Of a stretch of 55,766 nucleotides of DNA, positions 42,160 to 51,001 are shown in pieces. The notes below the pieces were generated by a model, which was not told the origin of the DNA, searched no databases, and saw nothing but the letters and a program-made list of their open reading frames with translations. The first letter of the stretch is position 1. Every line of letters begins with the position of its first letter. A program made the position numbers and the translations under genes. Source of the stretch: Synergistaceae bacterium (GTDB lineage Bacteria; Synergistota; Synergistia; Synergistales; Aminobacteriaceae). The DNA lies in the NCBI GenBank assembly GCA_017454625.1, contig JAFTCP010000160.1:1-55766 (forward strand). The letters are read 5' to 3'.

Positions 42160-44553
42160 TCAGCGAATGCTATATCCTTTACGTTTCAGACTTTCGCGGA
42201 CGTTGTTATGAACTGTTTCAACTTCCTCGTCCTTAAGCGTTCTTGTATGTGAACGATAGCTTAAACTATATGCCAAACTTCTGAAACCCTCAGGAATTCC
42301 CTTACCCTCGTAAATGTCAAATAATCTCAAATTCTCAAGAGTAAGTTCATCGCCTGACGCTTCGTTTACAGTCTCGCGAATATCCTTCATAACGTCGTCA
42401 TTGCTTTTATCGACTGCAACGAGCAGCGAAATATCACGGAACGACGCAGGGAATGAACTCGCTGGCGTAAATTCGGGCTTCTTGGGATTGGCCAGAGCTG
42501 TAAGATCAAGTTCAAACGCGTAAACTCCTTCAACGTCAAGTTCCTGTTCAATCGCCGGTTTCAATCTCGCGACAAATCCGACATTCACGCCGTCAACGAA
42601 AATATTTGCTGTCTGTCCTGCATGAGTGAACGGTTCATGTCCTGACACAAACACGGGCTTATAACCTCGCGAAATTATCAACGCTTCAACGTCGGCTTTA
42701 ATGTTGTAGAAATCCTCGCTCCTGTTAGCGAACGGCGAACGTGTATCAGTCCCATTGAATAAAATTCCGGCGGCATGCTCAGGCTCTTTGTTGTTGATGA
42801 AAACTTTACCTTGCTCGAAAATTTTTACCGGCCCCCGCCATCCTGAAACTATGCTGGTCCTCATTCCCATTAACAGGCCGGGGAGCAACGTTGTACGCAT
42901 AGCCATTTGGTCGCGGCTGATCGGGTTAGCAATCTTGAAAGTTTTTGCGCACTCGTCGTCTTCCGGAAGCCTTAACTTTTCGGGGAAATCCTCAGGCAGG
43001 AAGCTGTAAGTTACGACTTCGGTATAACCTCGTGCCATCAATGAATTTCTCACGAAGCCCGCAAGCCTCATTGAAGCTCCAATGTCAGCACGTCTCGGCA
43101 ATTCTCCGGGCAGTTTATCTTCCGTCTCGTTGTAACCTCTGAACCTGCCTATCTCTTCGATTAAATCTTCCTCAATCGTAATATCCGGTCTCCAAGTCGG
43201 CGGAACAAATTTATTCTCTCCAGTGTTCTTGATACCGAAGCCCTCAAGAATTTTTGCGGCCTCAGTCATATTGTCCCATGAGAGATATGTAGAAAGTTTC
43301 TTGCGAGTGAGGGTTATTGCGGTAGGCTCATGAATTTCGTTCTCGGCTGATAACGGCTTGTAATCAACGACAGCTCCGCACCAGTCGCGCATTAAAGTTG
43401 TCGCGGCCATCAAAGCAATTTTGCTCATTGCGGGGTCAACCGTGCGTGCAAATCTGAATGCTGCCTCTGAGTTTATGCCCAATCTTCGCGAAGTATGACC
43501 AACACGAATTGGCGAGAATGAAGCGCTTTCAATTACGATCGTGCTTGTGTCGTCGTTAATTCCTGTCTGCTCTCCGCCCATAACTCCGGCCAATGCTATA
43601 GCTTCTCCGCCGCTGGTGATTAACATATCGCGTTCGGTCAAAACTCTTTCTTTTCCGTCGAGAGTCAACATCTTTTCGCCGTTATGAGCCGCTCTAACCG
43701 TAATTTCCCGTTCAGGTAACGTGTTCAAGTCGAAGGCGTGAAGAGGCTGACCGAGCATAAGCATAATGTAATTCGTTACGTCTACGGCGTTGATAATTGG
43801 CCTCATTCCTAAGTGAGCTAAATCAACTTTTGCCGTCAATGGGGACTGTTTCATTGTGGCGTTCGTCGCAAGTCCGAGCCTGTAAGCGTAACAGCCTTTA
43901 TCAGGAAGCGAGATTTTCCCGAACTCCTCCGTCCATTCCTCTTTTTGCTCAAGAGGTCTCATCCATTCGGGCATTTTCAGCGTCGATTTAGGATACAAGC
44001 CTTTAATCTCGCGTGCCATTCCCAGCAAACTTAACAAGTCGCCTCTGTTCGGAGTAATAGAGACATCAAGAATTACGTCGCCGATATGATAAAGATTTTT
44101 CGCATCGTCGCCGGGCATTGCGTCATTCGGAAGGATTAACAGGCCCGAAGGATCATCGACATCATGCAAGCCTAATTCTTCAGCCGATAACATCATCCCG
44201 AAACTTTCGACACCGTGAAAATCTCTCGTTCCCATCTCGGTGCCGTCGGGAAGGATTGAACCAGCCCCAGCATAAAACACTAAATCGCCCTTCTTCATGT
44301 TCGTGGCGCTGGTAACACAGACATTCTCGCCTGTCCCGGTGTTCAAGTGAGCGATTGAATACTTGCTTTCTGACGGGTGAGTTTCGAGAGCATCAATCCT
44401 CGCGGCAACAATCCCTTTCATTTTCCCGGCGGTGTAAGTTATTCCCTCAACTTCAGAGCCTGAAAATGTCAAGCGTTCGGCCAATTCCTCAGGTGTCAAG
44501 TCAATAGGCTCAATGTCAATAAATTTCTTTAATAATTCCCAAGATATTAACAT
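42160..44553 (-). CDS. pheT: Phenylalanine-tRNA ligase beta subunit
   Basis: 797 residues, full length. The tRNA-binding-like domain lies at about 40-150 (GIVAARIDALETHPSESKYS), followed by the B3/B4 editing region (SITPNRGDLLSLLGMAREI), B5 with the GRFRGYNETEDKLP area, and the C-terminal ferredoxin-fold anticodon domain (PASFRDISLLVAVDKSNDDV, YEGKGIPEGFRSLAYSLSYRS). Pairs with PheS. One base separates the two genes. It is the last gene of the infC series. Confidence 0.96.
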   Translation of the reverse strand: MLISWELLKKFIDIEPIDLTPEELAERLTFSGSEVEGITYTAGKMKGIVAARIDALETHPSESKYSIAHLNTGTGENVCVTSATNMKKGDLVFYAGAGSILPDGTEMGTRDFHGVESFGMMLSAEELGLHDVDDPSGLLILPNDAMPGDDAKNLYHIGDVILDVSITPNRGDLLSLLGMAREIKGLYPKSTLKMPEWMRPLEQKEEWTEEFGKISLPDKGCYAYRLGLATNATMKQSPLTAKVDLAHLGMRPIINAVDVTNYIMLMLGQPLHAFDLNTLPEREITVRAAHNGEKMLTLDGKERVLTERDMLITSGGEAIALAGVMGGEQTGINDDTSTIVIESASFSPIRVGHTSRRLGINSEAAFRFARTVDPAMSKIALMAATTLMRDWCGAVVDYKPLSAENEIHEPTAITLTRKKLSTYLSWDNMTEAAKILEGFGIKNTGENKFVPPTWRPDITIEEDLIEEIGRFRGYNETEDKLPGELPRRADIGASMRLAGFVRNSLMARGYTEVVTYSFLPEDFPEKLRLPEDDECAKTFKIANPISRDQMAMRTTLLPGLLMGMRTSIVSGWRGPVKIFEQGKVFINNKEPEHAAGILFNGTDTRSPFANRSEDFYNIKADVEALIISRGYKPVFVSGHEPFTHAGQTANIFVDGVNVGFVARLKPAIEQELDVEGVYAFELDLTALANPKKPEFTPASSFPASFRDISLLVAVDKSNDDVMKDIRETVNEASGDELTLENLRLFDIYEGKGIPEGFRSLAYSLSYRSHTRTLKDEEVETVHNNVRESLKRKGYSIR

Positions 44554-45600
44554 TTATTCCGCCTCCCCTTGAAAACCTGACATGAAATAAGAAACATTGC
44601 CGTCAAATAAAAGTCTCAAATCCGAAATTCCATATTTCAGCATAGCCATTCTATCAAGGCCAATTCCGAAAGCGAAGCCGTTAAACTCGTCGGGGTCAAT
44701 TTTTCCTGCTCGAATTACGTTAGGATGAACCATTCCCATGCCGGCAACTTCAAGCCAGCCTGTTCCATGACAAACTCGGCAGTGTTCATCATGTCCGGAG
44801 CATTCTACGCATTCGATATCGAGTTCCATTGAAGGCTCTGTGAACGGGAAATAGCTCGCGCGAAATCTTGACTTCAAACTTTTTCCGAAGAAGGCATTAA
44901 CCATTTCGGCTAACGTGCCTTTCATTACGCTGAACGGAACATCCTTATCAATTAATAATCCTTCCATCTGATTAAACATTGGGGAATGCGTCGTATCGTT
45001 GTCTCGTCGATAAACTTTACCGGGACAAATTATGCGTAAGGGCGCGCCGTATTCAAGCATTGCTCGGATTTGGACGGGCGACGTGTGAGTTCGTAATAAT
45101 CTTCCGTCTGGGAAATAAAAAGTGTCCTGCATGTCTCGTGCCGGATGCCAAGCGGGGACGTTCAAGCATTCAAAGTTGTAAAACTCCTCCTCAATCTCTG
45201 GGCCTGTAGCTACGGAATATCCCAATCCCTGCATGATATTAGCAATCTCGTGCATCGTCTGCATAACGGGGTGAAAAGCTCCGGAAGTTCTGCCCTTAAC
45301 GGGTAAAGTTACGTCAATTCTCTGTGAAATTTCCTGCTTTTCGTTCTCAGCGTCGCGAATTTTTTTGCCGGTTTGTTCAAGTCTGGTTTCGATTTCGTCG
45401 CGTAAAGTGTTTAATTCCTGACCTGCTGATTTTCTTTCTTCTGGAGGGAGTTTACCGAGTGAGCGGAGAAGTAAGGTTAAATCTCCTTTTTTGCCTGTGA
45501 ATTTTACGCGTATCTCGTCAAGTTCCTGAAGAGATTTTGCCGCCGTCAAGGCTTCATCAAAAGAAACCCGGACGGCGTTAATGTTTAATTCTCCTGCCAT
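44554..45600 (-). CDS. pheS: Phenylalanine-tRNA ligase alpha subunit
   Basis: 348 residues. N-terminal coiled coil, then class II core: motif 2 FRASYFPFTEPSMELDIE, TGPEIEEEFYNFECLNVPAW, DTFYFPDGRLLRTHTSPVQ and motif 3 GFAFGIGLDRMAMLKYGI. A zinc-like Cys cluster (CVECSGHDEHCRVCHG) is visible, as in many bacterial forms. It attaches phenylalanine to its tRNA in an alpha2beta2 complex. Confidence 0.97.
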   Translation of the reverse strand: MAGELNINAVRVSFDEALTAAKSLQELDEIRVKFTGKKGDLTLLLRSLGKLPPEERKSAGQELNTLRDEIETRLEQTGKKIRDAENEKQEISQRIDVTLPVKGRTSGAFHPVMQTMHEIANIMQGLGYSVATGPEIEEEFYNFECLNVPAWHPARDMQDTFYFPDGRLLRTHTSPVQIRAMLEYGAPLRIICPGKVYRRDNDTTHSPMFNQMEGLLIDKDVPFSVMKGTLAEMVNAFFGKSLKSRFRASYFPFTEPSMELDIECVECSGHDEHCRVCHGTGWLEVAGMGMVHPNVIRAGKIDPDEFNGFAFGIGLDRMAMLKYGISDLRLLFDGNVSYFMSGFQGEAE

Positions 45601-45951
45601 TTACAAGACAGCTTTCACTTTTGCAACGAGTTCACGGAAAGCGGCGATGTCATTAATTGCGAGTTCAGATAACATTTTGCGGTTCATAGTAATTCCTGCT
45701 TTCTTGAGGCCGTTCATGAACACGCTGTAGCTCATTCCCTCAGCTCTGACTGCCGCGCTGATTCTCGTAATCCATAATCTCCGGAAATCTCTTTTCTTGC
45801 GCTTCCTGTCGTTGTATGAACGTGATAATGCCGCTAAATATGCTTCACGTGCTCTGCGGTAGACGTTCTTGTGCTGGCCGAAATAGCCTTTAGTGATGCT
45901 GAATAACTTTTTGCGCTTGTTGTTGCTCTGTGATGCGCCTTTTACTCTCAT
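45601..45951 (-). CDS. rplT: 50S ribosomal protein L20
   Basis: 116 residues: RVKGASQSNNKRKKLFSITK, GYFGQHKNVYRRAREAYLAA, KKRDFRRLWITRISAAVRAE and LNRKMLSELAIND-like end. It binds 23S rRNA early in assembly and, in other bacteria, represses its own operon through a leader structure. Its stop abuts pheS directly, an unusual but plausible joining of the ribosomal and synthetase genes. Confidence 0.97.
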   Translation of the reverse strand: MRVKGASQSNNKRKKLFSITKGYFGQHKNVYRRAREAYLAALSRSYNDRKRKKRDFRRLWITRISAAVRAEGMSYSVFMNGLKKAGITMNRKMLSELAINDIAAFRELVAKVKAVL

Positions 45952-45978
45952 TGTTAATCAATTCCTTTCTGACCGAGA

Positions 45979-46182
45979 TTAGTCGTACGGAAGTAAATGT
46001 CTCATCTGTTCGGTGAGAGTGTCAGTAACGTAGCCGGTCGCTCTAAGTCTGCGCATTCTTGCGGGTTTCTTGTGAACGAGAATGTGAGACCTGCTGCACT
46101 TTCTATAAGCAAATTTTCCTGAGCCTGTCTTGAAAAAACGCTTCTTTGCTCCTGAATGTGATTTCAATTTCTGTTTTGCCAT
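45979..46182 (-). CDS. rpmI: 50S ribosomal protein L35
   Basis: 67 residues: KQKLKSHSGAKKRFFKTGSG and RSHILVHKKPARMRRLRATG, the normal small basic protein. Second in the infC-rpmI-rplT order, with ribosome site AAGGAGA. Confidence 0.96.
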   Translation of the reverse strand: MAKQKLKSHSGAKKRFFKTGSGKFAYRKCSRSHILVHKKPARMRRLRATGYVTDTLTEQMRHLLPYD

Positions 46183-46191
46183 TGTGAATAT

Positions 46192-46776
46192 TTATTCTCC
46201 TTTCGGTTTTGCTGGCTGTGGCTGTGGCTGTGATGGTTTAGGTGCCGGGCTTCCTGTTTGAGGTGTCAATAACAATCTCATGTAACGGCCTTCCATCATA
46301 GGTTTGGACTCGCATTTTCCTACGTCCTCGCACTCAGCGATTACTCGGTTCAAAACGTCCTCGCCCTTATCCAAAAACGACATTTCTCGGCCTCTGAAGA
46401 ACACAGAGACTTTCACGCGATGCCCGCGCTCTAAGAATTGTCGTACTGCCTTAGTCTTGAAGTCAAAATCATGATCATCAATTTTCGGCCTCATCTTAAT
46501 TTCCTTCAGCTCTTGAACTTTTTGTTTCTTGCGAGCGTCTTTCTCTTTCTTCTGAAGTTGATAGCGGTATTTCCCGTAGTCCATAATCCTGCAGACTGGG
46601 GGCTGAGCTAACGGAGCAACTTCAACCAAATCAAGAGATTGTTCCTGAGCCATTCGTATAGCTTCGATTGTGTTAGTAATTCCAACTTTTACCCCGTTTT
46701 CATCGACGAGTAAGACCTGCGATGTTGTGATTTCATTATTCACGCGGGGAGCATTTTCTTCTGTGCCGGGCAACAA
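46192..46776 (-). CDS. infC: Translation initiation factor IF-3
   Basis: 194 residues. It starts with a tandem TTG TTG preceded by AAGGAGGAGG; a rare start codon is usual for infC (AUU in Escherichia coli) and allows IF-3 to control its own translation. Blocks: VNNEITTSQVLLVDENGVKV, PPVCRIMDYGKYRYQLQKKE, EIKMRPKIDDHDFDFKTKAV, VKVSVFFRGREM. The C-terminal tail is Pro/Gln-rich (PKPSQPQPQPAKPKGE), longer than average. Governs start-site choice on the 30S subunit. Confidence 0.95.
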   Translation of the reverse strand: MLPGTEENAPRVNNEITTSQVLLVDENGVKVGITNTIEAIRMAQEQSLDLVEVAPLAQPPVCRIMDYGKYRYQLQKKEKDARKKQKVQELKEIKMRPKIDDHDFDFKTKAVRQFLERGHRVKVSVFFRGREMSFLDKGEDVLNRVIAECEDVGKCESKPMMEGRYMRLLLTPQTGSPAPKPSQPQPQPAKPKGE

Positions 46777-46811
46777 TTCCTCCTCCTTCCGATTTTCTGC
46801 CTCAGCGGTTG

Positions 46812-46856
46812 CATAAAAAAATCAGGGCTTAGCTCACAAAAAAGCCGTCCCTGATG
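46812..46856 (-). terminator. Attenuator-like terminator in the infC leader
   Basis: In the leader, TCAGGG ... CCCTGA forms a stem followed by TTTTTTT, and an alternative pairing GGCTT/AAGCC overlaps it. A terminator between promoter and infC, with competing pairing, suggests transcription attenuation, as in L20-regulated leaders. Confidence 0.6.
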
Positions 46857-46939
46857 ATTATATGCGTAATAAGATTTCAGAGTTATGGGCTTCTTAGATT
46901 TCCCCGTCAGCACGTAAGCCGATCAGGAGAGCCGAAGGA

Positions 46940-46968
46940 AATATACCACATAAGAAAGTTATTCGCAA
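46940..46968 (-). promoter_or_regulatory. Sigma-70-type promoter of infC operon
   Basis: On the minus strand TTGCGA (-35, 46,963-46,968) and TATATT (-10, 46,940-46,945) are spaced by 17 bases. The predicted transcript starts near 46,933. Confidence 0.65.
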
Positions 46969-47186
46969 TTTTTTTTACTCGTCTCATAAACTCTCAGCGT
47001 AATTTATTTTTCTCTGTCAGGCGACACTTGAAATGTTATTTTTCTTGTCGATGCTTAGAGTTTCTCATTCGTCAAAATTTTAGCATCATATACATATCTT
47101 TTGTGTAGTTAGCATATCATAATAAATTTTCATCGTAAAAAATTTTTCGTCATAAAAGACTAACAGCCTGATATACTTTCATTATT

Positions 47187-47867
47187 ATGAACGACAAATT
47201 ATTAGCATTCCAGACGGAAGAAAAATTATTGCGCTACATTCAGAATGAACCCGTTAACGTCGGCGAAAAAATCGCGAGTGAAAATGAGCTTGCCCAGCGT
47301 TTCAATGTGAGCCGTAACACTCTCAGGGAAGCCGTAAAAATTCTCGTGTCAAAAGGTGTCCTTGATGTTCGACGCGGTTGTGGAACGTTTGTAATCAGCT
47401 CAAGCACAATTGACGACGATCCTTTGAGGCTTGGACGTTACAACGACAGATTGCAATTAGCTCTTGAACTCTTCGACGTGAGACTGATGCTTGAACCCGA
47501 AATTGCTGCGCTTGCCGCGATGAATGCTACCGACGAGGATATTGCGAAGATGTTCAACCTCTGCGACGAGATTGAAGAAATTCACCGGGCCGGAGGCAAT
47601 ACGTTTCACAAGGATACGGAGCTTCACACGATGATTGCTCACTCAAGCAAAAATCGCGTTGTGCAGGAGTTAATCCCCGTTATAGTTTCTTCGGTGTTTA
47701 CGACTATGGACGCGACGGGGAAACGACTACTCGAACAGGGCTTCAAGGCACACAGAAATATTGTAGATGCAATCTCCAAACACGACGCAACCGGAGCAAG
47801 ATGTTCTATGATTGAGCATTTCACGTGCGACCGAAGATTGATTTATGACATGCTTCACGAAAAATAA
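47187..47867 (+). CDS. GntR-family (FadR/FCD type) transcription regulator
   Basis: 226 residues. Winged helix: VGEKIASENELAQRFNVSRN, TLREAVKILVSKGVLDVRRG. An FCD ligand domain follows with metal-type residues (FDVRLMLEPEIAALAA, LHTMIAHSSKNRVVQELI, GFKAHRNIVDAI). Placed directly before the mannonate dehydratase-like enzyme and TRAP genes, it probably represses them until a hexuronate-type sugar acid binds. No Shine-Dalgarno sequence precedes ATG 47187. The -10 box ends only 10 bases before it, so the mRNA may be leaderless. Confidence 0.85.
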   Translation: MNDKLLAFQTEEKLLRYIQNEPVNVGEKIASENELAQRFNVSRNTLREAVKILVSKGVLDVRRGCGTFVISSSTIDDDPLRLGRYNDRLQLALELFDVRLMLEPEIAALAAMNATDEDIAKMFNLCDEIEEIHRAGGNTFHKDTELHTMIAHSSKNRVVQELIPVIVSSVFTTMDATGKRLLEQGFKAHRNIVDAISKHDATGARCSMIEHFTCDRRLIYDMLHEK

Positions 47868-47891
47868 AATACTTATCACATCAAATTTTTA

Positions 47892-47920
47892 TTGACCGTT
47901 CGCCGCTTTCAATATATAAT
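47892..47920 (+). promoter_or_regulatory. Promoter of the sugar-acid operon
   Basis: TTGACC (47,892-47,897) and TATAAT (47,915-47,920) are spaced by 17 bases, with a leader of about 130 bases before the first gene. The GntR operator is expected nearby but I cannot define it. Confidence 0.75.
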
Positions 47921-48053
47921 CTCACCAATTCAAAACGTAGAATGTTTCATAAAAATATCTGTGTGAAAGCCTGAAGAGAAATTTTCAGACGTGTAAATTT
48001 TTGCGACTTTTTGCTCAGATTATATTTCGCCTTAATTTATGGAGGTGGTGTAG

Positions 48054-49301
48054 TTGGCTGTTACTATCCGTGATGTCAAAGTGATTTGTACAGCTCCTGA
48101 AGGTATTAACTTGCTCGTCGTGAAAGTTGAGACCTCTGAACCCGGACTTTACGGGCTTGGATGTGGAACTTTCGCGTATCGTCATCTTGCCGTTAAGCTC
48201 GTTGTTGAAGAATATCTGCGTCCTCTGTTAATTGGCCGGGATGCTGAAGCAATCGAAGAATTATGGCAGCTCATGAACCAAAACGGATATTGGCGGAACG
48301 GTCCGATTGAGAATAATGCGATCTCCGGCGTTGATATGGCATTGTGGGACATCAAAGGCAAACTCGCGAATATGCCCGTGTATCAATTATTCGGCGGGAA
48401 ATGCAGGGAAGCCGTCCAAGTTTACAGGCATGCTGACGGAAATAATCTTGAGGAACTCTGCGCAAATATTCAGAAGTATGTTGACTTGGGCGTTAAAACA
48501 ATTCGCGTTCAGTGCGGAGGCTACGGCGGCGGAGGTTACGGTTCTGCTCCTTCGGGTTCACCGGTGAATGCGATTGACGGAGTTTATCTCGACGGGAAAA
48601 AGTATATTCGTCAGACTGTGAAGATGATTGAGGGAGTTCGTGAGAAGTTCGGCGACAAAATCGGAATAGTTCATGACGTTCACGAGAGAATTGCTCCGGC
48701 TGATGCCGTGAAACTTGCGAAACTCTTAGAGCCTTACGATTTAACATTCCTCGAAGACCCCGTACAGCTCGAACAGACCGAATACATCAAACGTATACGC
48801 GAATGTTCATCAATTCCCATAGCTGAGGGCGAATTGTTCAACAACCCTTACGAGTGGCGCAATCTCATTCAAAACAGGCTGATTGATTATATCCGCGTCC
48901 ACATTACACAAATCGGAGGAATAACGCCCGCCCGGAAGTTACAGCTTTTCGCTGAACAGTTCGGAGTACGTACAGCATGGCACGGGCCCGGTGATATGTC
49001 TCCTCTTGCTCATGCCGCGAATATTCACATTGACATAGCCGCTCGGAATTTCGGAGTTCAAGAATGGTCGGGGATTGAGCCGCCGAACTTCGTAATTCAA
49101 AACTTGCGCGATAATCACGGAGCCTTGCTCGAAGTTTTTCCGGGACTTCCTGAGTACAAAGACGGTTATGTTTATCCCAATGATAAGCCAGGTCTCGGAG
49201 TTGATATTAACGAGGCCGAAGCGAAAAAATATCCATGCGAGAACACAATAACGACATGGACGCAAACGAGAAACACAGACGGTTCACTCGTAACGCCATA
49301 A
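48054..49301 (+). CDS. Enolase-superfamily sugar-acid dehydratase (RspA/D-mannonate dehydratase-like)
   Basis: 415 residues from TTG 48054 (GGAGGTGG upstream). Muconate-lactonizing-type barrel: metal and catalytic blocks VHDVHERIAP, LTFLEDPVQLEQ, IPIAEGELFNNPYEW, and TAWHGPGDMSPLAHAANIHI. These match the RspA/ManD group, which dehydrates D-mannonate or D-gluconate to 2-keto-3-deoxygluconate; several members have low activity. The next genes (TRAP importer and KduD-like dehydrogenase) and the GntR regulator support a hexuronate pathway. Confidence 0.85.
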   Translation: MAVTIRDVKVICTAPEGINLLVVKVETSEPGLYGLGCGTFAYRHLAVKLVVEEYLRPLLIGRDAEAIEELWQLMNQNGYWRNGPIENNAISGVDMALWDIKGKLANMPVYQLFGGKCREAVQVYRHADGNNLEELCANIQKYVDLGVKTIRVQCGGYGGGGYGSAPSGSPVNAIDGVYLDGKKYIRQTVKMIEGVREKFGDKIGIVHDVHERIAPADAVKLAKLLEPYDLTFLEDPVQLEQTEYIKRIRECSSIPIAEGELFNNPYEWRNLIQNRLIDYIRVHITQIGGITPARKLQLFAEQFGVRTAWHGPGDMSPLAHAANIHIDIAARNFGVQEWSGIEPPNFVIQNLRDNHGALLEVFPGLPEYKDGYVYPNDKPGLGVDINEAEAKKYPCENTITTWTQTRNTDGSLVTP

Positions 49302-49446
49302 GTTAGGACTTAAGACGAGAAAGAAACCGCGAAATATCCTCATGGACACAGACAAGAAAATTCTTATGTCCCAAATATTATTAAGCAACAGGAAATACGG
49401 ACGGTTAACGCCGTAGAAATATATTATCAGGAGGTATAGTTTCACA

Positions 49447-50427
49447 ATGAAAAAGTTTTTAGCAGTATTATTATTCGTCGTTCTTCTGTCGGTTTCAGCG
49501 GAGGCCGCACGTCCCATCAGGTTCACAATGTCGCTCGGCGATAATGAGCAGTCGAATTATTACAAAGGTGCTCAAGCTATCGTTAAGGAAGTCAGCGATG
49601 CAACGGAAGGCCGGATTGTTATCAACGTTCGTGCAGGCGGAACACTCGGCGGCGAGGCTGACACTCTCGATATGGCAATTCAGGGAGATTTAGACATCGC
49701 GACTTGTGCGAACTCCGTGCTTGCTAATTACATTCCTGAGATGGCAATTTTGGATCAGGCGTTTTTGTGGGACAGCCAGGCTCAGGCCAATTACGCTGTA
49801 ACTCATGAAGTCGGCGAGTTAATCCAGAAAAAGGCAATGCCTCACGGTATCCGCGTAATCGGTTATCTTGAGTCCGGCTTCCGTGATGTTTTTTCAAAGC
49901 GTCCTGTCGAGAAGATGGCTGACTTCAACGGCCTCAAGATTAGAACAATGCAAAATCAGGGTCAGCTTCAGGCGTTTACTTCTTTCGGAGCGAACCCGAT
50001 AGCTTTAGCCGCTGGCGAACAGTTCACGGCACTTCAGCAGGGAACAATCGACGCTTGTGAAAATGCTGTGTCCAACTGCTGGATTAACAAGTTCTACGAA
50101 GCCGGCGTTAATTCCGTCATCAACACAAAACACTGCTTCGTCTACATTCCTATTTGCATCAGCGATAACGCCTGGAACAGAATACCCGAAGACTTACGCG
50201 ATAAATTCGTCGAGGCTGTGCAGAGGGGTTGTGAACAACAGTGGCAGTTCCTTAACGAAGCGAACGCAGAGACTACGGAATTATTAAAGGGTGTCGGCGT
50301 GAAATTCTACGATATTGACATCAACGAGCTCAAAACGGCTTATGCGGAGAAACAGAAGGCTGACGGCACAACTTACGATCCTGAATGGGTAGCGGCAGTT
50401 GAAGCGGCAAGGGCAGCAGTGAAATAA
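49447..50427 (+). CDS. dctP: TRAP transporter substrate-binding protein
   Basis: 326 residues with a signal peptide (MKKFLAVLLFVVLLSVSAEA). DctP-family blocks: PIRFTMSLGDNEQSNYYKGA, LGGEADTLDMAIQGDLDIA, FSKRPVEKMADFNGLKIRTM (with the Arg that binds the acid's carboxylate) and GTIDACENAVSNCW. Periplasmic; delivers an organic acid to DctQM. By context the ligand is likely a hexuronate or related sugar acid. Confidence 0.93.
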   Translation: MKKFLAVLLFVVLLSVSAEAARPIRFTMSLGDNEQSNYYKGAQAIVKEVSDATEGRIVINVRAGGTLGGEADTLDMAIQGDLDIATCANSVLANYIPEMAILDQAFLWDSQAQANYAVTHEVGELIQKKAMPHGIRVIGYLESGFRDVFSKRPVEKMADFNGLKIRTMQNQGQLQAFTSFGANPIALAAGEQFTALQQGTIDACENAVSNCWINKFYEAGVNSVINTKHCFVYIPICISDNAWNRIPEDLRDKFVEAVQRGCEQQWQFLNEANAETTELLKGVGVKFYDIDINELKTAYAEKQKADGTTYDPEWVAAVEAARAAVK

Positions 50428-50443
50428 GAAGCGAAATAAGACG

Positions 50444-50998
50444 ATGAAAGCTGTCAAGAAAATTTTGCTTTATGTAACGAAGGCTGAGCTGATTTTATCG
50501 GCTCTTGCCTTTGTCGTAATGGTCGTGTGTTATTTCCTTTCCGTCGTGAACAGAAATTTTATCCGTGCGTCTATGCCTTGGACTGAGGAGCTTGCTTTGT
50601 ATTCGATGGTCTATATGGCATTGCTCGGAATGGAAGTCGGGCTTCGTGATGGAACTCAAGTTTGCGTTACGGCTTTGACGGATAAGCTCAAGGGAAAATT
50701 TTTAGGGAGAGTTTTAGAGGTCATCGCGAGCTTAATATTAATCGCGTTTATTTACGAGATGTGCAGTTACGGAGTTTCATTAGTTGCACGCCAAATGAAA
50801 ACAGGCCAGACAACTCCGGTAATGAAAATCCCGATGTATATGCTTTATGCGTCGCTGGTAATCTCGTTCGGAATTTCCTTAGTGTCTCAAGTCTTAATGT
50901 TAATCGGCAAACTCTTCAATATTCCGATGGACGACATTACTCGGATTGATGACATTATCGACGGTTTTATCAAGAAAGACAAGAAGGAGGATGCTTAA
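50444..50998 (+). CDS. dctQ: TRAP transporter small membrane subunit
   Basis: 184 residues with four membrane segments (ILSALAFVVMVVCYFLSVVN, ELALYSMVYMALLGMEVGLR, VIASLILIAFIYEMCSYGVS, MLYASLVISFGISLVSQVLM), the DctQ layout. It lies 17 bases after dctP and 3 bases before dctM. Confidence 0.92.
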   Translation: MKAVKKILLYVTKAELILSALAFVVMVVCYFLSVVNRNFIRASMPWTEELALYSMVYMALLGMEVGLRDGTQVCVTALTDKLKGKFLGRVLEVIASLILIAFIYEMCSYGVSLVARQMKTGQTTPVMKIPMYMLYASLVISFGISLVSQVLMLIGKLFNIPMDDITRIDDIIDGFIKKDKKEDA

Positions 50999-51001
50999 CT
51001 C

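Larger units (their letters stand above)
46777..47186. other. Divergent promoter and infC leader region
   Basis: 410 bases without genes. Minus strand: infC promoter at 46,940-46,968 and a leader of about 155 bases ending in an attenuator-like hairpin. Plus strand: a -10 box (TATACT, 47,172-47,177) for the GntR gene. The remainder is AT-rich with no other feature seen. Confidence 0.55.

Noticed and set aside
46777-46950. T-box controlling pheST
   Set aside because: No TGGN antiterminator or specifier-loop pattern is visible; an L20/infC-type leader fits the gene order better.
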